Shown piece after piece: positions 1 through 8,334 of a DNA stretch of 64,000 nt. Made by a program: the position numbers and the translations under genes. The notes below the pieces were generated by a model. That model was not told the origin of the DNA and searched no databases. It saw only the letters and a program-made list of their open reading frames with translations. This DNA is from JAWKOK01 sp963848115 (lineage in GTDB: Bacteria > Chloroflexota > Anaerolineae > Caldilineales > Caldilineaceae): NCBI GenBank assembly GCA_963848115.1, contig CAWKCP010000047.1, forward strand, positions 86,184 to 150,183. The letters are read 5' to 3'. Positions within the stretch are counted from its first letter, which is position 1. Each line of letters opens with the position of its first letter.

Positions 1-1
1 G

Positions 2-538
2 GCGCTGGCATCCATCGACGGCGCTTATACTGTTGTCTACGGCCACCAATCCGGCGATTCCGAGACCGCCTGGCGCGTCTACGGCCCGTCGGCGCCCGCA
101 TGGGTCAATGACCTTGACGAGCTGAAATTTGGCCAGGGCTACTGGATCCACACCACCGAGGCCATCATCCTCTATCTCAGCGGCCAAGAAACTGCTCGGG
201 CTGCATCGGTCGGTGGTTTGACGCCTCCGGCCACCTATTATGGAACTCTGATAGCCACAGATGATTTCACCCCACAGATTGGCACACAGGTGACCGCCTG
301 GATCGATAATAAACAATGTGGCCAGACTGAGACCAAAGAGATGAACGGTCAAGTAGTCTTCGCAGTAAAAGTGGCTGCCGACGACGGGGGTCTGTATGAT
401 GGCTGTGGCGTGCTCGACCGCACCGTCACATTTGAAATCGATGGAATGCCAAAGACGTTGGAAGCTACCTGGGACAACCGTCACGTGCGGTCGCTAACAT
501 CACAGATGGATATCTATCTGCCGATCATTGTCAGATAG
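2..538 (+). CDS. Secreted protein, 5'-truncated by the window edge
   Basis: The reading frame is open from base 2 to the TAG at 536-538, giving 178 residues of the C-terminal part; the true start lies upstream. The visible part contains a GQGYWIHTTE-type segment (about residues 46-55) followed by a beta-rich domain. Its C-terminus, DIYLPIIVR, is the hydrophobic 'LP' tail shared with two other secreted proteins in this window (50609-50887 and 60900-62210). No catalytic motif is visible. I infer an exported or surface protein from the tail and composition; the function is unknown. Confidence 0.7.
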   Translation, partial: ALASIDGAYTVVYGHQSGDSETAWRVYGPSAPAWVNDLDELKFGQGYWIHTTEAIILYLSGQETARAASVGGLTPPATYYGTLIATDDFTPQIGTQVTAWIDNKQCGQTETKEMNGQVVFAVKVAADDGGLYDGCGVLDRTVTFEIDGMPKTLEATWDNRHVRSLTSQMDIYLPIIVR

Positions 539-690
539 CGCGGATGGCGGTCAATAGCATCGGTGACGCTACCACATACACTTGTCCCAGGCAGATCTGC
601 AATCCGATTGCAGTCGGTGCAATGTCGACACCAGCACGGCTCAACCACCAGAGATTCCAAAAGAGCCATCAACAACACATGCCTGTTATC

Positions 691-726
691 CGAAGGGGCC
701 AGCGCTAATCAGCGCTGGCCCCTTCG
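691..726. terminator. Perfect 16-bp hairpin between convergent genes
   Basis: Arms 691-706 and 711-726 are exact reverse complements around a 4-nt AATC loop. The hairpin sits between the plus-strand secreted-protein gene and the end of the minus-strand permease operon, so it can end transcription from both sides. There is no long T-run, so termination is inferred from position and stem strength. Confidence 0.7.
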
Positions 727-776
727 GTATGATGACATCGCACGCCCTCACGGTAAAAGTGATTGATCGGTGGCTG

Positions 777-1763
777 TCAGCGTTGGTGACGTGGATCGAG
801 TGCGTCGCGCAGACCGTCACCCACAAAGTTGATGCTCAGCACCGTCAGCAAGATCAGCACGCCGGGGAACATCCAGAACCACGGCGCACTGTCAATATAT
901 CCGTCGGCTCGATCGAGCATGTTGCCCCAACTCGCAGTCGGTGGTCGAACGCCCAACCCCAGATAGCTGATATAGGCTTCACTCAGAATTGCTCCGGCCA
1001 CGAATAGGGTGGTCGCAACAATGATCGGTCCACTGGTGTTGGGCAGAATATAGCGGCCCATGATGCGGAGATCGGGCACACCGATTGCGCGGGCGGCAAG
1101 TACGAAGTCGCGTTCCTTCAGGGAGAGCGTTGTCGCACGCACTATGCGCGCTAGCGCCATCCAACTTGTCAAGGCAAGAACCAAAATGATCATAAGCACG
1201 CTGCCGTTGTACGAACGACCAAACAGATGCACATCTCCAATCTTGCCATCCAAGAACTTCACTGCCACAAGCAGTAGAAACAACTGCGGAATGCTGAGCA
1301 TGGCCTCGGTGAATCGCATTAGGCCGCTATCGATCCAACCTCGATAGTAGCCGGAGACAATGCCTATAAGTGTGCCCAGCGTGACAGCCGCTAATGCCGC
1401 AAACAGACCGATGGCAAGAGAGATCCGTCCGCCATAGATACAGCGGGCCAATAGGTCACGGCCTGCAGTGTCCGTGCCGAAAGGATGGTCGCGTGAGGGC
1501 GGTTGGAGGACAAGCTTGGTGTCACTGCAATTGGCATAATCCACACCGGTCAGATAGCGAGAATTCCCGGTTCCGATACATGTGCCGCGTGCAAACAATC
1601 GAGCGCCTACCGTGACGAACAACGCGAGCCCGACCAGTATTGCGATGCCCGCCAGCGCCAGCTTGTGTCTGCGCAGCCGTCGCCAAGCCAACAGTTTGGG
1701 TGAGGGCATACGGGATCGTTGGTGTTGGTCATCTGCAGTCCAGGAAAGCTCTATTTTACCCAT
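777..1763 (-). CDS. Peptide ABC transporter permease, DppC/OppC type
   Basis: This 328-residue inner-membrane permease is the second transmembrane subunit of a dipeptide/oligopeptide (or nickel) importer. It shows the family layout: a cytosolic N-terminus, a first helix at about residues 35-55, then the BPD_transp_1 domain with conserved SYLGLG and ASWGNML segments and the closing GLRDALDPR. The start codon overlaps the end of the preceding dppB-like gene by 13 bp, so the two are almost certainly translated together. It is last in a binding protein-protease-permease-permease operon. No ATPase gene is present downstream, so the ATP-binding subunits must be encoded elsewhere. Confidence 0.93.
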   Translation of the reverse strand: MGKIELSWTADDQHQRSRMPSPKLLAWRRLRRHKLALAGIAILVGLALFVTVGARLFARGTCIGTGNSRYLTGVDYANCSDTKLVLQPPSRDHPFGTDTAGRDLLARCIYGGRISLAIGLFAALAAVTLGTLIGIVSGYYRGWIDSGLMRFTEAMLSIPQLFLLLVAVKFLDGKIGDVHLFGRSYNGSVLMIILVLALTSWMALARIVRATTLSLKERDFVLAARAIGVPDLRIMGRYILPNTSGPIIVATTLFVAGAILSEAYISYLGLGVRPPTASWGNMLDRADGYIDSAPWFWMFPGVLILLTVLSINFVGDGLRDALDPRHQR

Positions 1764-2812
1764 GCCGACTCATCCTCTTCTATACGAATGCGCGGGTCAA
1801 GTCGAGTGTATAGTATATCTGTCAGGAGTTGGAAAAGAACGACAGCCACGGTTATCAACATGAGAATGCCCATGATCACGGGATAGTCGGACTTTTCAAG
1901 GCGCTCCACAAACAACCGCCCCATGCCCGGCCAACTAAAAATGCTCTCCACGACCAACGCCCCACCCAACAGAAAGGGCAGCTCCATGCCAACCAGCGTG
2001 ACAAGCGGCAGCAAGGCATTTCGCAGTGCGTGACGCGTGACCACATGCCGCCGACACACACCTTTCGCCTGTGCAGAGCGGACATAGTCCTCATTCAGAA
2101 CCTCTAGCATGCCGGAGCGAATATAGCGGCTGTACTCGGCAATACCGATCAGGGCGAGTGTTGCCACAGGCAGGACCATGTCGCGTGCGATTTGCCACGG
2201 AAGACAACTGACACCGCGGGCACATGTGCCAATCACCGGCAAATGAGGAAGGCCCCATTGCGCAAAACGGACTGCAAAAACGTGAAGCAACAGTAGTGCC
2301 AGCAACACTACCGGCATTGAATAGCCGACAAAAAGAACGGTTGTAAAAAAATAGTCCAATACACTGTACTGTTTGAGGGCTGAATAGATGCCGATCAGCA
2401 ATGCAATTGACAGGGTCAAGACCTCGGCCACGGACATCAGTAGCAAGGTTCTAGGGATGCGTTCAGCAATGACGGCCGATGCCGGCCGGAAGTCAACCAG
2501 TGAATTGCCCAAATCACCCCGTAGAATTCCTTTCTGTGCCCCTTTTTTGTCGGCTGTACCGTCACCGTCCGAGTCAATCCGCATCCAGTCATTGCCGGCC
2601 AACCAAACCAGATACTGGACCAAGATCGGTTTGTCCAATCCATACTGGCGGCGCAGGCGCTCAACGTCATCGGGTGTCTGTCGCTGCGAAGCCGGCACAC
2701 CCCGCACCGCCAGGGGATCACCGATCGCCTGCATCATGAAAAAGAGGATCAAGCTGATCAGGATGAGTTGGGGGATCGAAATCAGAACGCGTCGGATCAC
2801 ATATCGGACCAT
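1751..2812 (-). CDS. Peptide ABC transporter permease, DppB/OppB type
   Basis: A 353-residue permease with the typical DppB/OppB N-terminus (MVRYVIRRVL then a hydrophobic helix), a periplasmic loop rich in charged residues at about 50-105, and the BPD_transp_1 core. The C-terminal DILYTRLDPRIR motif is characteristic. It forms the membrane channel together with the overlapping dppC-like gene. It follows the secreted protease gene after a 190-bp gap that contains a strong hairpin. Substrate specificity (peptides, nickel or oligosaccharides) cannot be read from the permease, but the protease in the operon favours peptides. Confidence 0.93.
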   Translation of the reverse strand: MVRYVIRRVLISIPQLILISLILFFMMQAIGDPLAVRGVPASQRQTPDDVERLRRQYGLDKPILVQYLVWLAGNDWMRIDSDGDGTADKKGAQKGILRGDLGNSLVDFRPASAVIAERIPRTLLLMSVAEVLTLSIALLIGIYSALKQYSVLDYFFTTVLFVGYSMPVVLLALLLLHVFAVRFAQWGLPHLPVIGTCARGVSCLPWQIARDMVLPVATLALIGIAEYSRYIRSGMLEVLNEDYVRSAQAKGVCRRHVVTRHALRNALLPLVTLVGMELPFLLGGALVVESIFSWPGMGRLFVERLEKSDYPVIMGILMLITVAVVLFQLLTDILYTRLDPRIRIEEDESAWVK

Positions 2813-2913
2813 TGTACAGCAGACCTGGCTTCATAAGGCATAGCTACATGAACCAGCATAGGCCGAGGACGATGAAATGTTGGCGAATCCGGACCGTCCC
2901 TCGCAGTCGGTGA

Positions 2914-2963
2914 GTGACCTTTTGCGCCTATGTTCAGTTTTGGGTACAGGCGCAAGTGGTCAC
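2914..2963. promoter_or_regulatory. Intercistronic hairpin in the peptide-uptake operon
   Basis: An inverted repeat (arms 2914-2929 and 2948-2963, mostly complementary: GTGACC..TTGCGCCT against AGGCGCAA..GGTCAC) lies between the protease gene and dppB. It lacks a T-run, so it looks more like an RNA-processing or mRNA-stability element, or a partial attenuator, than a full terminator. This would allow the secreted proteins to be made in excess over the permeases. Confidence 0.5.
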
Positions 2964-3002
2964 AGTACTCAACGGAACCAAGTTCAAAGGCGCCAAACGG
3001 AC

Positions 3003-3791
3003 CTATTCAACGCCAAAAGAGACTAGGAACGACAATGTTTCGGGAATGTCGACACGGTAATAGACCCCGTTAGCCACGCAACGGGCGTCTCCCCAGGATG
3101 TAATGCCGACCAAAACCTCACTTCCATCCGGCTCGGTCCAGAAGGCAGGACCTCCTGAATCACCGTAACACGATCCCCCATCATCTTTCGCCTGGTTCTG
3201 GGACAATCTTAGCCAGGCCTTGAGCAGGGTCTGGTACTCAGATATGGCAAACTGGCGCTGATCCTCATAGACGATGTTGGGCGGTGGCCACTCAAGCGTA
3301 GCGCCATAGCCTACGACTGTGAACTTCGCACCCTCAGAACCGTTGCGCAGCTTGTTCTCAGCCCGCAGATCGTCGAGAAATCCTTCGGCCGGCAAAGTGG
3401 CCGGAGAAATGTCCACTGCATCTTCCAGGATGAGGATCGCTACGTCATAGGGATTCGACTTTTTCTTCCCATCATATTGTGGATGCGTCACAATTTCCCT
3501 TACATCCAGGAGCGTCGATGGTGGTGCCGCGTCTTGGTCGAACGTGACCCATACTTCTGAAATCCCATAGTCGTCCAAGTCAGACGTGCAGTGGCCTGCC
3601 GTAAGAAAGATGTTCGGCGCAACCAACGTACCGGAGCACCAAGGCACCAATCCTATATCAACATCATCTACGACCATTGCCCCTACATTGACATGTTTGC
3701 TGTCCGGTTCGCCCCAAGTGACGCCGATGGCCGTCCCTATAGCCAAAGTCAGAACCATCAACAGCGCCAACAGAACTGACAACTTCTTCAT
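3003..3791 (-). CDS. Secreted trypsin-like serine protease (S1 family)
   Basis: A 262-residue protein with a Sec signal peptide (about residues 1-23) and a complete S1 catalytic triad: His67 in TAGHC, Asp116 in YDVAIL and Ser212 in GDSGGP. Cysteines near the His and Ser motifs suggest the usual disulfides. An AAAGGAG ribosome site lies just upstream, and the gene starts 36 bp after the peptide-binding protein. Placement between a binding protein and two permeases suggests it cuts extracellular proteins into peptides that the importer takes up. That coupling is inferred from gene order only. Confidence 0.93.
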   Translation of the reverse strand: MKKLSVLLALLMVLTLAIGTAIGVTWGEPDSKHVNVGAMVVDDVDIGLVPWCSGTLVAPNIFLTAGHCTSDLDDYGISEVWVTFDQDAAPPSTLLDVREIVTHPQYDGKKKSNPYDVAILILEDAVDISPATLPAEGFLDDLRAENKLRNGSEGAKFTVVGYGATLEWPPPNIVYEDQRQFAISEYQTLLKAWLRLSQNQAKDDGGSCYGDSGGPAFWTEPDGSEVLVGITSWGDARCVANGVYYRVDIPETLSFLVSFGVE

Positions 3792-3827
3792 GCTAAAACT
3801 CCTTTCATCTATCTCCAGCGTTTCTAT

Positions 3828-5495
3828 TCACTGTGGGGTAACACCCCAATCGGTGACATTCCAGAATGGAATAGCACCCGAAAACTTGACGCCGCTGACG
3901 CGGTCATTGACTGACCAGATGTCTGGATCCATCCACAAACCAATCCAAACAACGTCATCGTACATGATCTGCCCGATCTCATGATATACTCGCATTCGGA
4001 TCTGAGAATCGATGGCACTTGCTTGCTCATCAAAGAGACGATCGACCTCTTCGTTGCAGTAATACTGCCAATTGCTGCCCTCCGGATACTCTTCTGATGG
4101 TATTTCCGAGCACATCCAGTAGTACGAAGCATCTGGATCGGGGAATGGCGTCGAATCCGAATACTGAGCAACATCGTACTCGCCTCTGGCAATAGGCCCC
4201 CCTTGCCCGAATGAGTTCCACAAGAGCTCACCGGGATAGCTGATCAGCTCACTGCCGATTCCAACCTCTGCCCACATCTGCTGAACGACAACTTGGACAT
4301 CTTGACGGATTTCCTTATCATTCGTGACATAGCGCAGAACCAATTCCACACCGTCCTTATCACGGATGCCATCACCGTTGGTATCTACCCAACCTGCGTC
4401 GTTCAGCAACTGTTCAGCCTGGTCAGGATCGTACGGATAGGGATCCAGGTTCGGATTTCCATACGGCGGCGTTGCGTCCCAGAATGTACTCGGCAGCGCT
4501 GTCAGACCCAATAACATATCCTGCACTATCCGATCTCGGTCGGTTGCCAATGCTAGGGCTAGGCGTACACGCCCGTCCTGCAGCGCCGGATGGCCCTTGT
4601 CGGCATTGAAGTTCAGGAACCAACCTTCGACATAACCGGATGGAACCGTATGAATGTCGACAGACCCGGTTGCCTCAACTTCCGGCACGTCGGCATAGCT
4701 CAGAAACATGCCAATGTCCGTATCGCCAACTTTGATTGCTGCAACTTGAGCGGTATCGTCCGGCACAATGCGAAAGACGATGCGCTCAACCGAAGGGCTG
4801 GGTCCAGACCAGTTTTCGTTACGGTCAAACTGAATGTAGCTGTCTGGCTCCCACCGTGAAAAGACATAGGGGCCAATGCCCACAATTGGCGCACGGTTCC
4901 ATTCGGCGAAATCCAATGATCCGGCCTCCTCAAAGACGGGCGCCAGCACATGTTGAGGCAGGACGAAGTCAAATAACAGCGTCAGCCATGGCGCAAACGG
5001 TTCGAACAATTTGACAACGAGCGTGTGATCATCAGACGCCGTTACGCTTTCTACATAATCCTCATAGGGATATCTAGTTTCGACGGTATTCTGATCTGCC
5101 ATGATCATGTCGTATGTGAAGACGAAATCATCGGCGGTGACGGGCACACCATCTGACCATATGGCATCATCTCTGAGCTTAATGGTGATAGTGGATCCAT
5201 CGCTCGAAATACCGCCGTTTTCCGGGCTGGGAATCTCAGCCGCCAACTCCGCCACCGGTTTGTTCTGATCATCGAATATCCATAGACCGCGCAGCCAAAG
5301 ACTGCGCATAGCATCTGAGTACCAGGAAGCTGAGTAGAGCGGGCTTAGCGTATCGGGCTCCTCGGGTGCTGTAACGGTTATGGTCTTCTCTGGCGCCGAC
5401 GGAGTACAAGCTGATACAATGTGCGCCCCGACTAACAGTGTTAATATGAGCGCCATCCGCGTAACCGATCGAAAAAAAGTAGCTCGTCTTTGCAT
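3828..5495 (-). CDS. Peptide ABC transporter substrate-binding lipoprotein (SBP_bac_5)
   Basis: A 555-residue family 5 extracellular solute-binding protein. The N-terminus has positively charged residues, a hydrophobic stretch and a lipobox ending at Cys30 (VSAC), so it is probably lipid-anchored. The PDTLSPLY start of the mature domain and the segments IKLRDDAIWSDGVPVTADDF and PDGAxxxxYxMC-like later parts fit DppA/OppA-type proteins. It is first in the operon, preceded by AAAGGAG and a 250-bp upstream region shared with a divergent gene. It captures the oligopeptide (or similar) substrate and hands it to the two permeases downstream. Confidence 0.93.
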   Translation of the reverse strand: MQRRATFFRSVTRMALILTLLVGAHIVSACTPSAPEKTITVTAPEEPDTLSPLYSASWYSDAMRSLWLRGLWIFDDQNKPVAELAAEIPSPENGGISSDGSTITIKLRDDAIWSDGVPVTADDFVFTYDMIMADQNTVETRYPYEDYVESVTASDDHTLVVKLFEPFAPWLTLLFDFVLPQHVLAPVFEEAGSLDFAEWNRAPIVGIGPYVFSRWEPDSYIQFDRNENWSGPSPSVERIVFRIVPDDTAQVAAIKVGDTDIGMFLSYADVPEVEATGSVDIHTVPSGYVEGWFLNFNADKGHPALQDGRVRLALALATDRDRIVQDMLLGLTALPSTFWDATPPYGNPNLDPYPYDPDQAEQLLNDAGWVDTNGDGIRDKDGVELVLRYVTNDKEIRQDVQVVVQQMWAEVGIGSELISYPGELLWNSFGQGGPIARGEYDVAQYSDSTPFPDPDASYYWMCSEIPSEEYPEGSNWQYYCNEEVDRLFDEQASAIDSQIRMRVYHEIGQIMYDDVVWIGLWMDPDIWSVNDRVSGVKFSGAIPFWNVTDWGVTPQ

Positions 5496-5748
5496 CGGGT
5501 TTCTCCTTTATTGCAGAGTAAGTCATAGTGACCAACGGAAAACGAATAACGTACTTGTATACGGCTGTCGATACTGCGGCTAAAAGCGACTCACGCCCAC
5601 AATCGCACAGTAGTGGCTACAAAATGGCTACAGAATCCGAGTGTAATGTTCGTCAATCGCTGAAACTTGAATCTTTTGTCGATAACTAGACCTCGTTTCG
5701 AATTCAACAACTGATCGTTGTAAGCCCAGACCGATGAGGAGAATGAAA

Positions 5749-6546
5749 ATGCGCTATGCGTTCATGAGTTTTTCCTGCCCCGAACTGACCCACGATGAGA
5801 TGCTGGCCGCAGCCGTCGAATACGGCTATGACGGCATTGAGCCGCGCACCGCCGCCGGCCATGCCCACGGCGTTGAGCTGACGGCCGGCGCCGCCCAGCG
5901 AGCCGATTTCAAGGCCAAGGCCGAGACGGCGGGTATCGAGCACTGCTGCCTGGCCCTCTCCAGCCGCTTTGCCGACCCGGCCACCGTCGACCAAACAGTC
6001 GAAGAGACACGCCAGTACATCGATCTGGCCTCGGACATCGGTGCGCCCACGGTCCGCGTCTTTGGCGGCAAGCTGCCCAATGGCATCACCCGCGACGCGG
6101 CGATTGAGGGCGTGAGCAGAGCCCTGGCCTCGCTGGCCGACTATGCGGCCGAACGAGATGTCCTCATCTGCCTGGAGACCCACGATGACTGGTGCGATCC
6201 CAAGCACGTAGCCGCGGTGATGGAAAAGGTGGACCATCCGGCCGTGCGGGTCAACTGGGACGTGCTGCATCCGCTGCGTGTCTGCGGCATGGACTTCGCC
6301 GAAGCCTACACGCTGGTCAAGCCGTGGATAGCGCACACGCACGTCCACGACTCGACCTTCGATCCGGCCAATGTCGGCAGATTTGAGTATGTGAAGATGG
6401 GAACCGGGCTCGTCGACCATCGACCGGTGATTGGCCTGCTACAGGCCGACGGCTTCGACGGTTACCTAAGCGGTGAATGGATCAACTGGGAACCGTATGA
6501 TGTGCATCTGCCGCGGGAGATTGCGATCATGAAGACGTATGAGTAG
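5749..6546 (+). CDS. Sugar phosphate isomerase/epimerase family TIM barrel
   Basis: A 265-residue AP-endonuclease-2/xylose-isomerase-like barrel. The metal-site pattern is visible: ICLETHDDW in the middle, VNWDVLHP next, then HTHVHDST and a final GEW. I choose the ATG at 5749 because AGGAGA lies six bases upstream; ATGs at 5734 and 5743 overlap or abut that site. Members of this family isomerise or epimerise ketoses, inositols or hydroxypyruvate. No pathway partner is adjacent, so the exact substrate is unknown. It is divergent from the peptide-uptake operon. Confidence 0.87.
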   Translation: MRYAFMSFSCPELTHDEMLAAAVEYGYDGIEPRTAAGHAHGVELTAGAAQRADFKAKAETAGIEHCCLALSSRFADPATVDQTVEETRQYIDLASDIGAPTVRVFGGKLPNGITRDAAIEGVSRALASLADYAAERDVLICLETHDDWCDPKHVAAVMEKVDHPAVRVNWDVLHPLRVCGMDFAEAYTLVKPWIAHTHVHDSTFDPANVGRFEYVKMGTGLVDHRPVIGLLQADGFDGYLSGEWINWEPYDVHLPREIAIMKTYE

Positions 6547-6678
6547 GGGGAGATGCTGCGTGCTGCCTACTGCGTGAGGTTTTCGTAAACATTCGAACGG
6601 CGCGAATCGTGACCGCTCGAATGTCTCAGGTCGCTGAATGCGTACGTACCATTGCCGACCAGATCACGCAGAAGTCTT

Positions 6679-7818
6679 CTATCCCCGCCGCTTCCGTTTC
6701 GCCCTACGTTCTCGCGCCGCGGCGGCCGCGTCAAGCGATGCCTGATCCAATGGGACCCTCTTGGCCGCCAACAGATCCTCAATCACATGGGGGACAACCT
6801 CGCGTACGGCTGCCGACCCAGTATAGTCATCAACCGCTCGGCGCATGGCCTCAATGTTGGCCAGCTTCGTATGCTGGGGCAGCGAACAGCCGGGAGCAAG
6901 GATATCCACCCCTTTCCCCAAACACTCTAACGACGCCTGATAGACGCTTTCCGATGTCCCCTGAAGCAGGAATTCAACGGTCGGCACATAGCCAGCCAGC
7001 GCCACCTTGCCCTTGAGATGCGCCCGCGCCTGGTGAATATCACAGCCCTCGTCAAAGCTGTAGGCCGTGGCTCCTGTGTCGGCGATGTAGGGCAGATGGC
7101 CGGTCGAATCACCGCAGATATGCAGAATGGTTGGGGCGGGAATCGCTTCACAGATCTGCTTGTGGTAAGGGGCGATGAAGTCGCGGTAGTTGGGGCCGGA
7201 GATCAGATCACCCGAACAGGTCGCCTCGCCAATGAGGATGGCGTCGGCCCCGGCCTCAACCTGTGCTGTGGCATAGCGAATCGCCAGATCCGACAACGCC
7301 TCCAGGATCTGGTGAACATAGTCCGGATTGGTGATCAACCAGGGGAAGAGGTTGTCAAAACCGAAAAGCTTGGCCGCCAGAGCGAAGGGGCCGACAATCG
7401 AGGAGACGATGGCGACATCGTCAGCGTATTTGTCGCTCAGCAGGCGGATGGCTTCCAGCACGACCGGCACCCGGTCACGTTCGAAGAAATCCTCAGGGAT
7501 GACCAACTCGTCCGGGTGGTTGAAGATGTGGCCGATCTCAGTCGGTAAGGTATCCATGGTGCCGTAATCCATAGGCGCGCCGAAGGTCTCCACCTCGATG
7601 GTCATGCAGAAGGGCAGTTTTATGCACTCGACCCCGGCGACCTCCCAGACAGAGGCAGCCAGCGTCGCCAACTGTTCGGCGTCGCTATGGGCTGCCGGCC
7701 AGAAGACGCCCGTCTTCTCCATCATCTCCACGGTGATGCCGGTAACGACCGCCGCAACGGGCGGCTGATCGACCACCTGTTGGTTCAGCGCTTTGAGAAA
7801 ACGCTCTTTTGCATTCAA
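6679..7818 (-). CDS. MtaA/CmuA-type methyltransferase (uroporphyrinogen decarboxylase superfamily)
   Basis: A 379-residue UroD-fold protein carrying the zinc ligands of corrinoid-dependent methyltransferases: His233 and Cys235 in HICGD and Cys311 in APGCSLP. True uroporphyrinogen decarboxylases lack this H-x-C...C set, so a methyl-transfer role is more likely. The best start is TTG at 7818, with AGGGGG six bases upstream; the open frame extends further but has no better signal. No corrinoid protein or MtaB/MtgB partner is adjacent, so the methyl donor cannot be named. Confidence 0.85.
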   Translation of the reverse strand: MNAKERFLKALNQQVVDQPPVAAVVTGITVEMMEKTGVFWPAAHSDAEQLATLAASVWEVAGVECIKLPFCMTIEVETFGAPMDYGTMDTLPTEIGHIFNHPDELVIPEDFFERDRVPVVLEAIRLLSDKYADDVAIVSSIVGPFALAAKLFGFDNLFPWLITNPDYVHQILEALSDLAIRYATAQVEAGADAILIGEATCSGDLISGPNYRDFIAPYHKQICEAIPAPTILHICGDSTGHLPYIADTGATAYSFDEGCDIHQARAHLKGKVALAGYVPTVEFLLQGTSESVYQASLECLGKGVDILAPGCSLPQHTKLANIEAMRRAVDDYTGSAAVREVVPHVIEDLLAAKRVPLDQASLDAAAAARERRAKRKRRG

Positions 7819-8334
7819 GAGAACCCCCTGTTTTCGGTGCCGTGGTTGATATCCATTGCCAAAACTGTAGGTCGATAACGTTGACAGCAGTCTACCATAG
7901 CCGCAGTGTCTCAAAAAGAGGTTGGTTCAAGATGCGGATCTCATATTCTGGGGAAGAACCCTTTGAGCCAGGTATCCGATGCATCATGGCCTCGAAAGGA
8001 CGGAAGGAAGCAAGTTGCACTCTGAGCAGCTGGCGAAGCGGGCCTTCGCAAAGACTGCAAGAAACAGGACGCGCATAGCCAACGACTGTCATTCTGAGTG
8101 AGTGCGCGTCGACAGATCGAGCTTGCTGATAGACTAACGAAGAATCTGGACGGCAACATCGAGACCCTTCTTTGGTCTCCTGAGAGCCTCGATCAGTCCA
8201 CGTATGCTCAATCAGGGCAACAGCACAGCTTCTGCGGTCGTCGACCTTTTTCTTGGAAGTGGGTAAGCGCCAATATTTCGGCGTGGACAGGTCTGAGACC
8301 TGTCCCTACGCGGTGCGACGGAGTTCTTCGTACT
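7819..8334. other. Gene-free stretch with dispersed repeats
   Basis: No convincing coding region. Around 7960-8200 lies a diverged copy of the 'GTCATTCTGAG...AAGAATCT...GAGACCCTTC' repeat also seen at 58131-58308. At 8285-8305 there is a perfect 10-bp-arm hairpin (GGACAGGTCT / AGACCTGTCC) of the 'GTAGGGACAGG' family; it lies just after the photolyase stop and may act as its terminator. Confidence 0.6.

Noticed and set aside
563..1007. Open frames after the first gene
   Set aside because: They overlap the strong hairpin and the permease gene on the other strand, and have no ribosome site or recognisable composition.
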